Below are positions 26,752 through 35,365 of a DNA stretch of 64,000 nt, piece by piece. The DNA is from Clostridiaceae bacterium. Lineage in GTDB: Bacteria > Bacillota > Clostridia > Lachnospirales > Lachnospiraceae. The stretch lies in the NCBI GenBank assembly GCA_009911065.1, contig QXWR01000015.1:37430-101429 (forward strand), written 5' to 3'. The position numbers and the translations under genes are program-made. Numbering within the stretch: the stretch's first letter is position 1; each line of letters opens with the position of its first letter. The notes beneath the pieces were generated by a model. It did not search any database. It was not told where the DNA came from and saw only the letters and a list, made by a program, of their open reading frames with translations.

Positions 26752-26786
26752 ATTCGTATTTATGAAACATATTCGTATATACGAAT
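26752..26786. promoter_or_regulatory. Candidate IclR/KdgR operator
   Basis: ATTCGTATATACGAAT at 26771-26786 is a perfect 16-bp palindrome. A degenerate copy (ATTCGTATTTATGAAA) begins at 26752, 19 bases earlier. Both lie about +5 to +40 of the eda transcript. Confidence 0.7.
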
Positions 26787-26811
26787 AAAAAGAAAAGGAG
26801 AAGAAAACGCT

Positions 26812-27465
26812 ATGAAAAAAGAACAGGTACTGGCAAGAATGAAAGAAGATTGTCTGGTTGCCGTTGTCCGCGCAAAGGACATGGAGCAGGGGGAAAAGGT
26901 GGTAGATGCCATCATTGCAGGCGGAATCAATTTTATTGAGATTACGATGACCATGGATGAGGGGAATCCAGTCGATTTTATTGCTGCTATGGCAAAGAAA
27001 TATAAGAACAATGACAAGGTTGTTATTGGAGCCGGAACCGTTTTAGATCCGGAGACAGCAAGAGCCGTTATTTTGGCAGGAGCCAATTATGTGGTAAGCC
27101 CTGGACTGAATGTTGAGACCATTAAACTTTGCAACCGGTATCGTGTGCCCATGCTGCCAGGGGTTATGACTCCTACGGAAGCTATCACTGCTTTAGAGGC
27201 TGGATGTGATATTATCAAAATCTTCCCAGGCAATATTGTGGGACCGGCAGCGATCAGCTCCTTTAAGGGTCCCCTTCCTCAGGGTGAGTTTATGCCTTCC
27301 GGCGGCGTGGACGTGGACAACGTGGACAAGTGGATTAAGGCAGGGGCTTATGCCGTGGGGACCGGCAGCAGCTTGACCAAAGGCGCCAAGACCGGAGATT
27401 TTGCGGCAGTTACAGCTAAGGCAAAAGAATTTGTAGATGCTGTGGCAGCTGCCAGAGCAAAATAA
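26812..27465 (+). CDS. eda: 2-dehydro-3-deoxyphosphogluconate (KDPG) aldolase
   Basis: Cleaves KDPG to pyruvate and glyceraldehyde 3-phosphate, the last step of uronate breakdown and of the Entner-Doudoroff route; many relatives also act on 4-hydroxy-2-oxoglutarate. The 217-residue class I aldolase keeps VVRAKDMEQGEKVVDAIIAG, FIEITMTM with the catalytic Glu, GAGTVLDPETARAVILAGA, FVVSP-like YVVSPGLN, PGVMTPTEA and the Schiff-base Lys in DIIKIFPG. It is expressed from its own promoter with IclR-type palindromes. AAAAGGAG precedes the ATG. kdgK follows after 48 bases. Confidence 0.95.
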   Translation: MKKEQVLARMKEDCLVAVVRAKDMEQGEKVVDAIIAGGINFIEITMTMDEGNPVDFIAAMAKKYKNNDKVVIGAGTVLDPETARAVILAGANYVVSPGLNVETIKLCNRYRVPMLPGVMTPTEAITALEAGCDIIKIFPGNIVGPAAISSFKGPLPQGEFMPSGGVDVDNVDKWIKAGAYAVGTGSSLTKGAKTGDFAAVTAKAKEFVDAVAAARAK

Positions 27466-27513
27466 ATTATTACGATTTTAATAAACAGAAAATAAAAAAA
27501 GGAGAGCAAAACA

Positions 27514-28545
27514 ATGGCAAAAGTAGTGACAATGGGCGAGATTATGTTAAGATTGTCCACACCGGGAAATGAGAAATTTATTCAGGCAGACGAGTTTGAC
27601 GTAAATTATGGCGGCGGCGAGGCGAATGTGGCTGTGTCTCTGGCAAATTACGGACATGACGTGGAATTTGTGACAGCGATTCCGGCAAATCCCATCGGTG
27701 ATTGTGCAGTGGCTGCTTTAAGAAAATACAATGTGGGAACAAAGCACATTTCCCGCAGCGGCGACCGGCTGGGCATCTATTTCCTGGAAACTGGTTCTGC
27801 TATGAGAGCTTCCAATGTGGTTTATGACCGGGCCAACTCAGCCATTGCCTGTGCTACTGCGGACAAATTTGATTTTGACGCGATTTTTGAGGGAGCAGAG
27901 TGGTTCCATTTTACTGGTATTACCCCGGCAGTGTCCGATCTGGCTGCCCAGGTGACAGAGGCTGCCTGTAAGGCGGCAAAGGCTCATGGCGTTACCGTGT
28001 CAGTTGACTTGAATTTCCGCAAGAAACTGTGGTCTTCCGAGAAAGCTCAGAAGGTGATGACCAACCTGATGCAGTATGTGGATGTGTGCATTGGCAATGA
28101 GGAAGATGCAGAGAAGGTTTTGGGCTTTAAGCCAGGTAAGACGGATGTGACTTCCGGTGAGCTGGAGCTGGCTGGATATGTGGATATTTTCAATCAGATG
28201 GTGGACAAGTTTGGCTTTAAGTATGTAATCAGCTCTCTGCGTGAAAGCTATTCTGCTTCCAACAACGGCTGGTCTGCCTGCATTATGGATGGAAAGACCC
28301 GTGAGTTCTACCACTCCAAAAAGTATTCCATTTCTCCGATTGTAGACCGTGTGGGCGGCGGCGATTCCTTTGCGGCAGGTCTGGTCTGCGGATTGCTGGA
28401 CGGCAAGGATATGAAGGGAGCTTTGGAGTATGCAGTGGCAGCGTCTGCTTTAAAGCACACCATTCCTGGCGACTTTAACCTGGTAACTCGCGCTGACGTT
28501 GAGAACCTGGCTGGCGGAGATGGTTCTGGCCGCGTACAGAGATAA
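27514..28545 (+). CDS. kdgK: 2-dehydro-3-deoxygluconokinase (PfkB family)
   Basis: Phosphorylates 2-keto-3-deoxygluconate to KDPG, the substrate of the aldolase encoded just upstream. The 343-residue protein is a ribokinase-fold PfkB kinase: N-terminal MGEIMLRLSTPGNEKF and GGGEANVAVSLANYG, a lid region, sugar-site residues in SAMRASNVVYDRANSA, and the catalytic signature DRVGGGDSFAAGL with its Asp base. The identification as KdgK rests on this subtype plus the operon. It is followed by an intrinsic terminator. Confidence 0.92.
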   Translation: MAKVVTMGEIMLRLSTPGNEKFIQADEFDVNYGGGEANVAVSLANYGHDVEFVTAIPANPIGDCAVAALRKYNVGTKHISRSGDRLGIYFLETGSAMRASNVVYDRANSAIACATADKFDFDAIFEGAEWFHFTGITPAVSDLAAQVTEAACKAAKAHGVTVSVDLNFRKKLWSSEKAQKVMTNLMQYVDVCIGNEEDAEKVLGFKPGKTDVTSGELELAGYVDIFNQMVDKFGFKYVISSLRESYSASNNGWSACIMDGKTREFYHSKKYSISPIVDRVGGGDSFAAGLVCGLLDGKDMKGALEYAVAASALKHTIPGDFNLVTRADVENLAGGDGSGRVQR

Positions 28546-28575
28546 GAGATACAAAGAACGTTTGACAGAGATTTT

Positions 28576-28612
28576 ATGGCTAATTTCAAAAAGTGAAATT
28601 AGCCATTTTATC
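28576..28612 (+). terminator. Intrinsic terminator after kdgK
   Basis: ATGGCTAATTTC (28576-28587) pairs perfectly with GAAATTAGCCAT (28595-28606), 7-base loop, followed by TTTATCT. It may act as a partial terminator because the next kinase gene has no obvious promoter of its own. Confidence 0.85.
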
Positions 28613-28655
28613 TATAAGGGATATTGACAGAAAGTTGACAGGAAAGGAGAAAAGA

Positions 28656-29684
28656 ATGGAAAAAAAGAAAAATTTTGATCTGCTGACCTTTGGTCAGGTC
28701 TTGCTTCGTCTGTCACCGCCGGATAATGAACGGCTTATGAGAGGGGATACTTTTGTAAAGCAGGTAGGCGGCGCTGAGCTTAACGTTGCAGTGGGGGTGG
28801 CTCTTTTAGGACTTCACACAGGCATTATCTCCCGTCTTCCATCCCATGATATGGGCGCATTTATGAAAGGAAAGATTCGTTCTTTTGGAGTCAGCGATGA
28901 CTATTTCATTTATGACAATTCTCCGGCAGCTCGTGTGGGAATTTACTATTATGAAAATGGGGCTTATCCCAGAAAGCCAAAGGTGATTTACGACCGGTCC
29001 GGCAGTTCCTTTTATTCTCTGAAAATTGAGGATGTGCCGGAAGAGGCATACCGCTCCACCCGTTGTTTTCACACCAGCGGCATTACGCTTGCTTTAAGTC
29101 CGCAGCTTCGGGAGACAACCATTGAGATGGTAAAACGGTTTAAAGAGGCGGGAGCTTTGGTGTCCTTTGACGTAAACTTCCGGGGTAATCTCTGGACCGG
29201 AGCAGAGGCAAAGGAGTGTATTGAGCGGATTTTGCCTTATATTGATATTTTCTTCTGCTCGGAAGATACAGCGCGGCTGACCTTCTTAAAGACAGGAACC
29301 GCAAAGGAGATGATGAAGAGCTTTACCCAGGAATATCCGATCTCAATCGTGGCTTCCACCCAAAGGGTGGTTCACAGTCCCAAGCGGCATACATTTGGCT
29401 CTGTGATCTATGATGCTAAGAATAATACCTACCACGAAGAGGAGCCTTACCGGGATATTGAAGTGGTAGACCGGATTGGCAGCGGCGATGCTTATATTTC
29501 TGGAGCGCTCTATGGCCTTTTGTCCAGTGATTTTGATTGTGACAAAGCCATGCAGTACGGCAATGCCACCAGTGCGGTGAAAAACACAATACCAGGAGAT
29601 TTGCCGTCGTCTAATCTGGATGAGATCAACACCATTATTCAGTCTCACAACCAGAAAGGGCCGCAGCTGGAAATGGCCAGGTGA
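28656..29684 (+). CDS. Second PfkB-family sugar (acid) kinase
   Basis: A 342-residue kinase from ATG 28656 (AGGAAAGGAG before it). It shares the KdgK-like opening FGQVLLRLSPPDNERLM and GGAELNVAVGVALLG, the VIYDRSGSSFYSL segment and the catalytic motif DRIGSGDAYISGAL, where GSGD replaces the usual GAGD/GGGD. It is clearly a paralogue of the neighbouring KdgK but only moderately similar, so a different substrate or a regulatory role is possible; KDG or a related aldonate is the best guess. It lies after the kdgK terminator, and no good -10 box is visible between, so it may depend on readthrough. Confidence 0.8.
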   Translation: MEKKKNFDLLTFGQVLLRLSPPDNERLMRGDTFVKQVGGAELNVAVGVALLGLHTGIISRLPSHDMGAFMKGKIRSFGVSDDYFIYDNSPAARVGIYYYENGAYPRKPKVIYDRSGSSFYSLKIEDVPEEAYRSTRCFHTSGITLALSPQLRETTIEMVKRFKEAGALVSFDVNFRGNLWTGAEAKECIERILPYIDIFFCSEDTARLTFLKTGTAKEMMKSFTQEYPISIVASTQRVVHSPKRHTFGSVIYDAKNNTYHEEEPYRDIEVVDRIGSGDAYISGALYGLLSSDFDCDKAMQYGNATSAVKNTIPGDLPSSNLDEINTIIQSHNQKGPQLEMAR

Positions 29685-29791
29685 TCATACAATTACCGGC
29701 TCATTTGGCCAAAAGATGGGATTGTTTACATAGATTTGATTTTTAGACCAGTTTTTTTCACAAATACAATAAATCAGGGGGTTATATTATT

Positions 29792-31048
29792 ATGGCACAG
29801 GTAATGGGAAATGTGATTGTAGGACAGTCAGGGGGACCGACAGCAGTGATTAATTCCAGTCTTGCAGGGGTGTACAAGACGGCCAGAGACCGAGGTGCAA
29901 ACAAGGTTTTTGGAATGCTGCATGGAGTTCAGGGACTTTTGGAGGAGAGGCTAGTAGATTTATCCCAACATATCCGCAGCGATCTGGATATTGACCTTTT
30001 AAAAAGAACACCTTCCTCATTTTTAGGCTCCTGCCGGTATAAACTGCCAGAGATCAAGGACAACCAGGAAGTTTATGATAAGATTTTTGGCATTTTGGAT
30101 AAGCTTGAGATTGAATATTTCTTTTACATTGGCGGCAATGATTCGATGGATACCATCAAGAAATTGTCGGATTATGCCATCTTAAACGGCAGCAAAATCC
30201 GGTTTATGGGAGTTCCAAAGACCATTGACAATGATCTGGCAGTGACAGACCACACGCCTGGATTTGGAAGCGCCGCCAAATACATTGCGTCTATCACAAA
30301 GGAAGTAATTCGGGACGGTCTGGTGTATGACCAACAGAATGTGACCTTGGTGGAGATTATGGGACGGAATGCAGGATGGCTGACCGGGGCGGCTGCGCTG
30401 GCCAGAGGAGAGGACTGTGAGGGACCGGATATGCTGTTTCTTCCGGAACTGCCTTTTGATGTGGACCAGTTTATGAAGCAGGTGGCAGAGATTCACAAAA
30501 AGAAAAAATCCGTTGTCATTGCCATTTCCGAGGGAGTAAAAGTGGCAGATGGCCGGTATGTATGTGAGCTGACGGACAACATTGATTATGTAGATGCGTT
30601 TGGCCATCGTCAGCTGACTGGTACAGCCCGGTATCTGGCAGAAAAGATTTCCAAGGAAGTGGGCTGTAAGACAAGAGCCATTGAGTTTAACTCTCTTCAG
30701 CGGTGTGCTTCCCACATTGTAGGCCGGGTGGATATCACAGAGGCCTATCAGGTAGGCGGCGCTGCAGTGAAGGCGGCGTTTGAGGGGGAGACGGGAAAGA
30801 TGATCATTTTAAAGAGAGTTTCCGATGATCCCTATCTTTGCGTAACGGATATTTTTGATGTACATAAGATTGCCAATGTGGAGAAAAAGGTTCCGAGAGA
30901 ATGGATTAATGAAGAAGGCAATTATGTGACCCAGGAATTTATAAATTATGTCCGTCCGCTGATTCAGGCGGAGCTTACTCCTATGATGGTAGATGGTCTG
31001 CCAAGACATCTGCGGTTGGAAGATGTCAGCTATGGAGGAGTAAAGTGA
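29792..31048 (+). CDS. pfp: 6-phosphofructokinase, pyrophosphate-dependent type
   Basis: Phosphorylates fructose 6-phosphate, here probably with pyrophosphate, reversibly. The 418-residue product has the PFK core: GQSGGPTAVINSSLAG, YIGGNDSMDTIKKL, PKTIDNDLAVTDHTPGFGSAAKY and VEIMGRNAGWLTGA. The Lys in PKTIDND and the Asn-Asp in GGNDS (ATP enzymes have GGDGS and PGTIDND) point to the PPi group. AGGGGG precedes the ATG. A weak TTTAGA-17-TACAAT lies upstream. Its place after the uronate genes suggests coupling to lower glycolysis or gluconeogenesis during growth on sugar acids (inference). Confidence 0.9.
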   Translation: MAQVMGNVIVGQSGGPTAVINSSLAGVYKTARDRGANKVFGMLHGVQGLLEERLVDLSQHIRSDLDIDLLKRTPSSFLGSCRYKLPEIKDNQEVYDKIFGILDKLEIEYFFYIGGNDSMDTIKKLSDYAILNGSKIRFMGVPKTIDNDLAVTDHTPGFGSAAKYIASITKEVIRDGLVYDQQNVTLVEIMGRNAGWLTGAAALARGEDCEGPDMLFLPELPFDVDQFMKQVAEIHKKKKSVVIAISEGVKVADGRYVCELTDNIDYVDAFGHRQLTGTARYLAEKISKEVGCKTRAIEFNSLQRCASHIVGRVDITEAYQVGGAAVKAAFEGETGKMIILKRVSDDPYLCVTDIFDVHKIANVEKKVPREWINEEGNYVTQEFINYVRPLIQAELTPMMVDGLPRHLRLEDVSYGGVK

Positions 31049-31066
31049 CGGATTCTCCCTTTTTTA

Positions 31067-31110
31067 TGCCTCGCTGCCTGCAGCGGGGCATTTGAGTTTC
31101 ATTTTTTAAA
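31067..31110 (+). terminator. Intrinsic terminator after pfp
   Basis: TGCCTCGCTGC (31067-31077) pairs with GCAGCGGGGCA (31080-31090) with one G-T pair; T-rich sequence follows. Confidence 0.75.
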
Positions 31111-31155
31111 TTTTTTACCGTAATCTTACGGATTCTTACAGAATTTCCCCAAGGG

Positions 31156-31186
31156 TTGACCCTGGAACGGTTCCAGGGTGTAAAGT
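31156..31186 (+). promoter_or_regulatory. MerR-type promoter with 19-bp spacer and perfect palindrome
   Basis: TTGACC (31156-31161) and TAAAGT (31181-31186) are 19 bases apart, too long for normal sigma-A use and typical of MerR-activated promoters. The spacer is filled by a 21-bp perfect palindrome at 31159-31179 (ten-base arms starting ACCCTGGAAC around a central G). The probable activator is the MerR gene at 32834-33646. Confidence 0.85.
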
Positions 31187-31270
31187 GGTGACATCGGCAG
31201 GAAAGCCTGCCAGATACAGATGGAATTGTAAATCGAAAACAAGAATGTTACCAGAAAGGGGAAATTTAAC

Positions 31271-32704
31271 ATGAAAAAGACAATGAAACGATTCCTGGTT
31301 CCGTGTGCGGCAGCTGCATTTACCATAGGCGCATCTATGATATCCTTTGGCGCTGTGGGATGGCAGCAGGAAGGAGGGGTGTGGCGTTATATCAATTCCG
31401 GCGGGGATTATGCCTCGGAAAGTTGGAAAAAGTCAGGGGATGACTGGTTTTGGCTGGACTCGGACGGGGAGATGGCAGTCAGCTCTCTGATAGAGGACGG
31501 GGACGATCATTATTATGTCAATAGCGCCGGAAGTATGGTAAAGAATCAGTGGAGGGAACTGGACAATACAGACAACAGTGACGATGAGGCAGATACCTGC
31601 TGGTACTATTTTGGACCCAACGGAAAAGCCTATAAAGCCGCCAGCTCCGGAAAGACCACATTTAAGACGATTACAAATGGAGAAGGGATCACAAGAAGAT
31701 ATGCCTTTGACACAGAGGGAAGGATGCTTTACGGATGGGTGGATGAAGAATCCAACCGAGTGACCGATGACGATGCCTGGAGAACTGGCGTGTATTATTT
31801 GGGAACAAATGGAGATGGTTCGCTGCGGTCTAATTGCTGGGAGCGATTGGAGGTAGATGACGATGAAAACGAGGATGATGATTTTGATGGATATTACTGG
31901 TTTTGGTTTAATGCAAACGGCAAGAAACTGACGGATACAACCCGCACCATTAACGGACGGAAATACCGGTTTGAGGAAAATGGAAATGCAATTTTTAACT
32001 GGTACAGTCTGGCAAGCAGCCCCAATGCTTCTGGAAGTGATTTGTATTACAATAAACCGACGGAATGCTGGTTGTCTCAGGGATGGTTTAAGTCAGTGCC
32101 AGATGAAAATTTGGACCCTGAAGGGTATGAAGACGGAGAATCCGTCTGGTATTATTCTTTAAAATCTGGTGAGCTGGTAAAGAGTCAGATTAAGAAGATT
32201 AACGGCAATACTTATGGATTTGATGAGTACGGAAAAATGATGTATGGCCTGTATAAGATGAATCTGGACGGCTCGGATATTGTCAGCTATGAGGAGATTG
32301 AGTCAGAGGATGATCTTCCAGAGGAGGGAGACGCCTGGGATGTGTACCATTTTGGAGATTCTCCCAAGGAAGGCGCCATGAAGACTGGCTCTGAGCGGAT
32401 TGAGATTGACGGGGAAGAATATACCTATGAATTTAAGAAATCCGGCAGTGAGAAGGGCAAAGGTTACGACGGTATTGTGGACGGCTCCATTTACATTAAG
32501 GGACGGCTTTTGAAGGCGGACAGAGATGCAAAACTGGAGAAGGTAAACTATGACGGACAGGAATATCTGATCAATACGTCTGGAAAGATCCAGAAGAAGA
32601 AAACCAACGCAAAAGATGGGGATGACCGATATTACTGCACAGACAGCAAAGGAGTTGTCACTTATGAAGGAAACGATAAATGGACAAAGGAAAAGGAGGA
32701 TTAA
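31271..32704 (+). CDS. Secreted cell-wall-binding repeat protein
   Basis: A 477-residue protein with a signal peptide (MKKTMKRFLVPCAAAAFTIG, cleavage likely near residue 28) followed entirely by about ten choline-binding-type repeats. The repeats have the pattern W-YYF/YYL...NG-M-x-x-G-W, for example DDWFWLDSDGEMA, CWYYFGPNGKAY, YAFDTEGRMLYGW and YGFDEYGKMMYGLY. Such repeats fold as beta-solenoids on wall teichoic or choline ligands. No enzymatic domain is present, and insertions between repeats are rich in Asp/Glu. The AAAGGGG site and ATG are clear. It is expressed from a MerR-type promoter with a leader of about 80 bases, so production should respond to whatever the MerR protein senses. 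Confidence 0.9.
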   Translation: MKKTMKRFLVPCAAAAFTIGASMISFGAVGWQQEGGVWRYINSGGDYASESWKKSGDDWFWLDSDGEMAVSSLIEDGDDHYYVNSAGSMVKNQWRELDNTDNSDDEADTCWYYFGPNGKAYKAASSGKTTFKTITNGEGITRRYAFDTEGRMLYGWVDEESNRVTDDDAWRTGVYYLGTNGDGSLRSNCWERLEVDDDENEDDDFDGYYWFWFNANGKKLTDTTRTINGRKYRFEENGNAIFNWYSLASSPNASGSDLYYNKPTECWLSQGWFKSVPDENLDPEGYEDGESVWYYSLKSGELVKSQIKKINGNTYGFDEYGKMMYGLYKMNLDGSDIVSYEEIESEDDLPEEGDAWDVYHFGDSPKEGAMKTGSERIEIDGEEYTYEFKKSGSEKGKGYDGIVDGSIYIKGRLLKADRDAKLEKVNYDGQEYLINTSGKIQKKKTNAKDGDDRYYCTDSKGVVTYEGNDKWTKEKED

Positions 32705-32764
32705 AAGGCTGACCGATAGAAATTTATAATAAAACCATCACAAAAGCACTCTTTTTTCATAGAA

Positions 32765-32800
32765 AAAGACCCGGAAACCGTAAGGTTAATCCGGGTCTTT
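32765..32800. terminator. Bidirectional intrinsic terminator
   Basis: AAAGACCCGG (32765-32774) pairs perfectly with CCGGGTCTTT (32791-32800). It separates the wall-repeat gene from the convergent merR gene. Confidence 0.85.
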
Positions 32801-32833
32801 GCATTTGGTAAGAAAATATTCCAGATAAAAAAA

Positions 32834-33646
32834 TTAAAAAACCGGAATATAAACACGTACAAAACAAGTATCTTTCCCATCCATCCGGCCATGGGAGGCA
32901 TACGTGGAATAAAATTGCTGGGACACCATAAAGCCCTGCTTTTCCGCCCAGTCAATCATGGGAAGAAGATCAGAGGAAGACGGAGTCAGAGAAGTGCAGG
33001 CGCAGCAGGCAGACACACACAACATGGAGTGGGGCGTCATAGGCGTGTCTTCTGTAATGGGATAATCCACATAATCTTTCAGATGCTTGAATAATACAAG
33101 CTGTGAATTTTTAGGCTCCATGTGCAAGGTGTCGCCGGTACGGTTCCAGGTAAACTGGCTGAAGGTGTACATCATGTCCAGACCAGGATAACGGTGAGAA
33201 TAGCGAAACCATTGTTGAATGCTTCCAGACAAATCCGTGTGTGGGACAATAATGTAGGCAGCAGGAAATTCCTGAAGGCAAACCTTTCCTAGGTTGTTTC
33301 GAATGTCTTCACAGTCGGTTCGGGTCAGCTCAAGCCGTGCAATGTTCTGTTTGTGAAGCCGGATGGCCTGTTCTTCCTCTCGAAGGCGGCTGTCCATAAT
33401 GGATGTTAAATCGTCCATGGAGTTTTCAGAAGACCAGAGAGCTTCCATGTCTCTGAGGCGAAAATCCATTTTCCTCTGGTACAGAATGCTGATCAACCGG
33501 GAAATATCTGGGTCGGTATAATAACGGTAGCCATTTTCTCCCCGCTGGGAGGACAGGATGCCGCGCTTTTCATAGTAGCGGAGTGTGTCGCGACTCATTC
33601 CCATCAGGTTCGCCACGTCACCGATTAAATATTTTGTATTTTCCAT
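32834..33646 (-). CDS. MerR-family transcriptional activator with GyrI-like effector domain
   Basis: The 270-residue protein starts with a MerR winged helix (YLIGDVANLMGMSRDTLRYYEKRGIL...NGYRYY) and a coiled-coil dimerisation helix (SRLREEEQAIRLHKQNIARLELTRTDCEDIR). It ends in a C-terminal ligand domain of about 150 residues (EFPAAYIIVPHTDLSG...FVRVYIPVF) of the BmrR/GyrI type that binds small hydrophobic compounds in relatives. A Cys-rich patch (VSACCACTSL) is unusual. I use ATG 33646, 11 bases after GGAGG; a GTG at 33658 would overlap the site. The MerR-type promoter of the convergent wall-repeat gene is its likely target. Confidence 0.9.
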   Translation of the reverse strand: MENTKYLIGDVANLMGMSRDTLRYYEKRGILSSQRGENGYRYYTDPDISRLISILYQRKMDFRLRDMEALWSSENSMDDLTSIMDSRLREEEQAIRLHKQNIARLELTRTDCEDIRNNLGKVCLQEFPAAYIIVPHTDLSGSIQQWFRYSHRYPGLDMMYTFSQFTWNRTGDTLHMEPKNSQLVLFKHLKDYVDYPITEDTPMTPHSMLCVSACCACTSLTPSSSDLLPMIDWAEKQGFMVSQQFYSTYASHGRMDGKDTCFVRVYIPVF

Positions 33647-33970
33647 AGTAGTTTTCACCTCCAGTTATTGGTATAACAGGAAAAATGGGGAAAATCAATA
33701 TGGGTAATGAAACTGTAATAAAGTGTAAGAGATAATAAAAGAGGATTTAAGAAATTTTTGAGAATTTTTTACCAGGTAGATTTCTTGACCAGGAAGTTGG
33801 TATGTGCTAACATGAGAATAAGATTTTTTGATGAAGACAGGAATTTCAGGAAAAATCGTACAACATAGACAAAGGTACTGTGGGAATATTAAATTCAGAG
33901 CATAAGAGAGGATTTGTTTCAGGTTAAAAAAGAGACAGGATTTTTTCTGGAAAGAAAAGGAGAATTTGTC
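33647..33970. other. Divergent intergenic region merR / DUF3793
   Basis: This 324-base A+T-rich stretch has no gene. A possible merR promoter lies on the minus strand (TTGATT, 16-17 bases, TTATAC/TATACC, about 33670-33700). The DUF3793 promoter is at 33785-33813. I see no 19-bp-spacer MerR site here. Confidence 0.5.
33785..33813 (+). promoter_or_regulatory. Promoter of the DUF3793 gene
   Basis: TTGACC (33785-33790), 17 bases, TAACAT (33808-33813). It would give a leader of about 150 bases; no Fur-type palindrome is obvious. Confidence 0.55.
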
Positions 33971-34561
33971 ATGTCAGTTGAGACGATGCTTTCATTTTTG
34001 AACACCTGCAGTCCAGAGGGACGGTTGGGATTTCAGGTGGCAGTACAATGTGCTCCTGTGTTAAAGGGAGTGAAGATTTCCAATCTAATCACTGTGAAAC
34101 CTGGAGTATGGCAGGAAATACGGGAGCGATTGAAGACGAGTCAGGTGATCTGCATTCCTTTGTATCAGGACTGGGAAAAGGAGGTGCTGTTTTTATATCG
34201 GTATAACCAGTTGGAGCGGCATCTGAAGATAGAGTCCGTGCGGACTTTTTTACAGGATCAGGGATATGAGGATTGCAAAGTTGCGCCGGTACTTGGACGG
34301 CTTCGACAGCGGTATCGTCAGTTTGCAGGAATGGGCGGAGAGTTTCCCCATGAACTTGGAGTGCTTTTGGAATATCCAGTGGAGGATGTAAAAGGATTTA
34401 TTGCTAATCAGGGACGCAACAGCCTGATGACCCGGTACTGGAAAGTCTATCATAACAAGCCGGAAGCAGAACGGATTTTTCGAATATACGACGAGGCAAA
34501 GGAGCAGGCGCTGTGGGAGATTGTCCAGGGAGCTTCGCTGGGAAAAGTGGCAGCCTTGTGA
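33971..34561 (+). CDS. DUF3793 family protein
   Basis: A 196-residue protein from ATG 33971 (AAGGAG at 8 bases). It matches the DUF3793 pattern: an early CAPVLKGVKISNLI motif, VLFLYRYNQLERHL, a conserved EFPHELGVLLEYPVEDVKGFI, and YWKVYHNKPEAERIFRIYDEAK. In Clostridia these proteins often sit near iron-uptake or flavodoxin genes and are thought to be linked to iron, but the activity is unknown. No such neighbours are seen here. An in-frame ATG at 33914 lacks a ribosome site. Confidence 0.85.
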   Translation: MSVETMLSFLNTCSPEGRLGFQVAVQCAPVLKGVKISNLITVKPGVWQEIRERLKTSQVICIPLYQDWEKEVLFLYRYNQLERHLKIESVRTFLQDQGYEDCKVAPVLGRLRQRYRQFAGMGGEFPHELGVLLEYPVEDVKGFIANQGRNSLMTRYWKVYHNKPEAERIFRIYDEAKEQALWEIVQGASLGKVAAL

Positions 34562-34636
34562 ACCGAACCAATTTATGAGGCAGAGAGAATGCCTCCAGTA
34601 AATTGAAATGATCTTATTTCAAAGGGGAGAAACCAT

Positions 34637-35365
34637 ATGAAACACAAAGATCACTATAATGATGATTATATTTTGGAACTTTCTCAAAAAATACGTTATG
34701 GAATGGCAGATTTTGATGAGAAAATCTTTTCTTGTTCTCTTGTAGGCAAATTAGAGGACAAAGAGTTATTTGCCAGACTTGACTGTATTGCAGATGCCAT
34801 GGAAAAAAGTATGGCAGGAGATTATTCAAAAAATGTTGAGGCATTTTTCAATATCCTTGGGCCAGAACTGGAACAGTCGGAAGGAATGTTCAATTTAGGG
34901 TGGTGGTTGTGGCCGATTGGCCGATATGTAGAGCGGCATGGGAATGAAAACTGGAGATTATCTCTTTCTTTTTTGAAGGAACTGACAAAAAGATTTACCG
35001 GCGAGTATGCAATTCGTCCCTTGCTGCGAGAGCACCCAAAAGAAGTAATGGATGAGTTAATTAAGTGGACGTTGGATGAGAATGTCCATGTCAGGCGGCT
35101 TGCAAGCGAAGGGGTTCGAACACGGCTGCCCTGGTCGCAAAAATTATTGGTTGCATTGGATGAATTTGAACGATATACAATCATTCTTACAAACTTAAAA
35201 GATGACCCGGAGAAGTTCGTTCAAAAAAGCGTGGGGAATAATCTGAATGATTTGTATAAAGATGCCCCCGAAAAAGCAGATTTTATTATTTCACAATGGA
35301 AAAAGTCTGGACAGAGCAAGGCCCAAGACTGGATTGTGAAACATGGAAGAAGAAACCAAAAATAA
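34637..35365 (+). CDS. DNA alkylation repair protein (AlkC/AlkD-like HEAT repeat)
   Basis: The 242-residue all-helical protein resembles the AlkC branch of HEAT-like-repeat DNA glycosylases, which excise alkylated bases such as 3-methyladenine. The diagnostic stretch is LIKWTLDENVHVRRLASEGVRTRLPW near residues 143-168, followed by LKDDPEKFVQKSVGNNLNDLYKDAPE, a typical repeat of this family. An AAGGGGAG site precedes the ATG. It is 76 bases after the DUF3793 gene and may be cotranscribed. No clear terminator separates it from the convergent MATE gene. Confidence 0.88.
   Translation: MKHKDHYNDDYILELSQKIRYGMADFDEKIFSCSLVGKLEDKELFARLDCIADAMEKSMAGDYSKNVEAFFNILGPELEQSEGMFNLGWWLWPIGRYVERHGNENWRLSLSFLKELTKRFTGEYAIRPLLREHPKEVMDELIKWTLDENVHVRRLASEGVRTRLPWSQKLLVALDEFERYTIILTNLKDDPEKFVQKSVGNNLNDLYKDAPEKADFIISQWKKSGQSKAQDWIVKHGRRNQK

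Noticed and set aside
28623..28640. TTGACA motifs just before the second PfkB kinase as a promoter
   Set aside because: There is no room for a -10 box before the ribosome site, so they cannot serve that gene.
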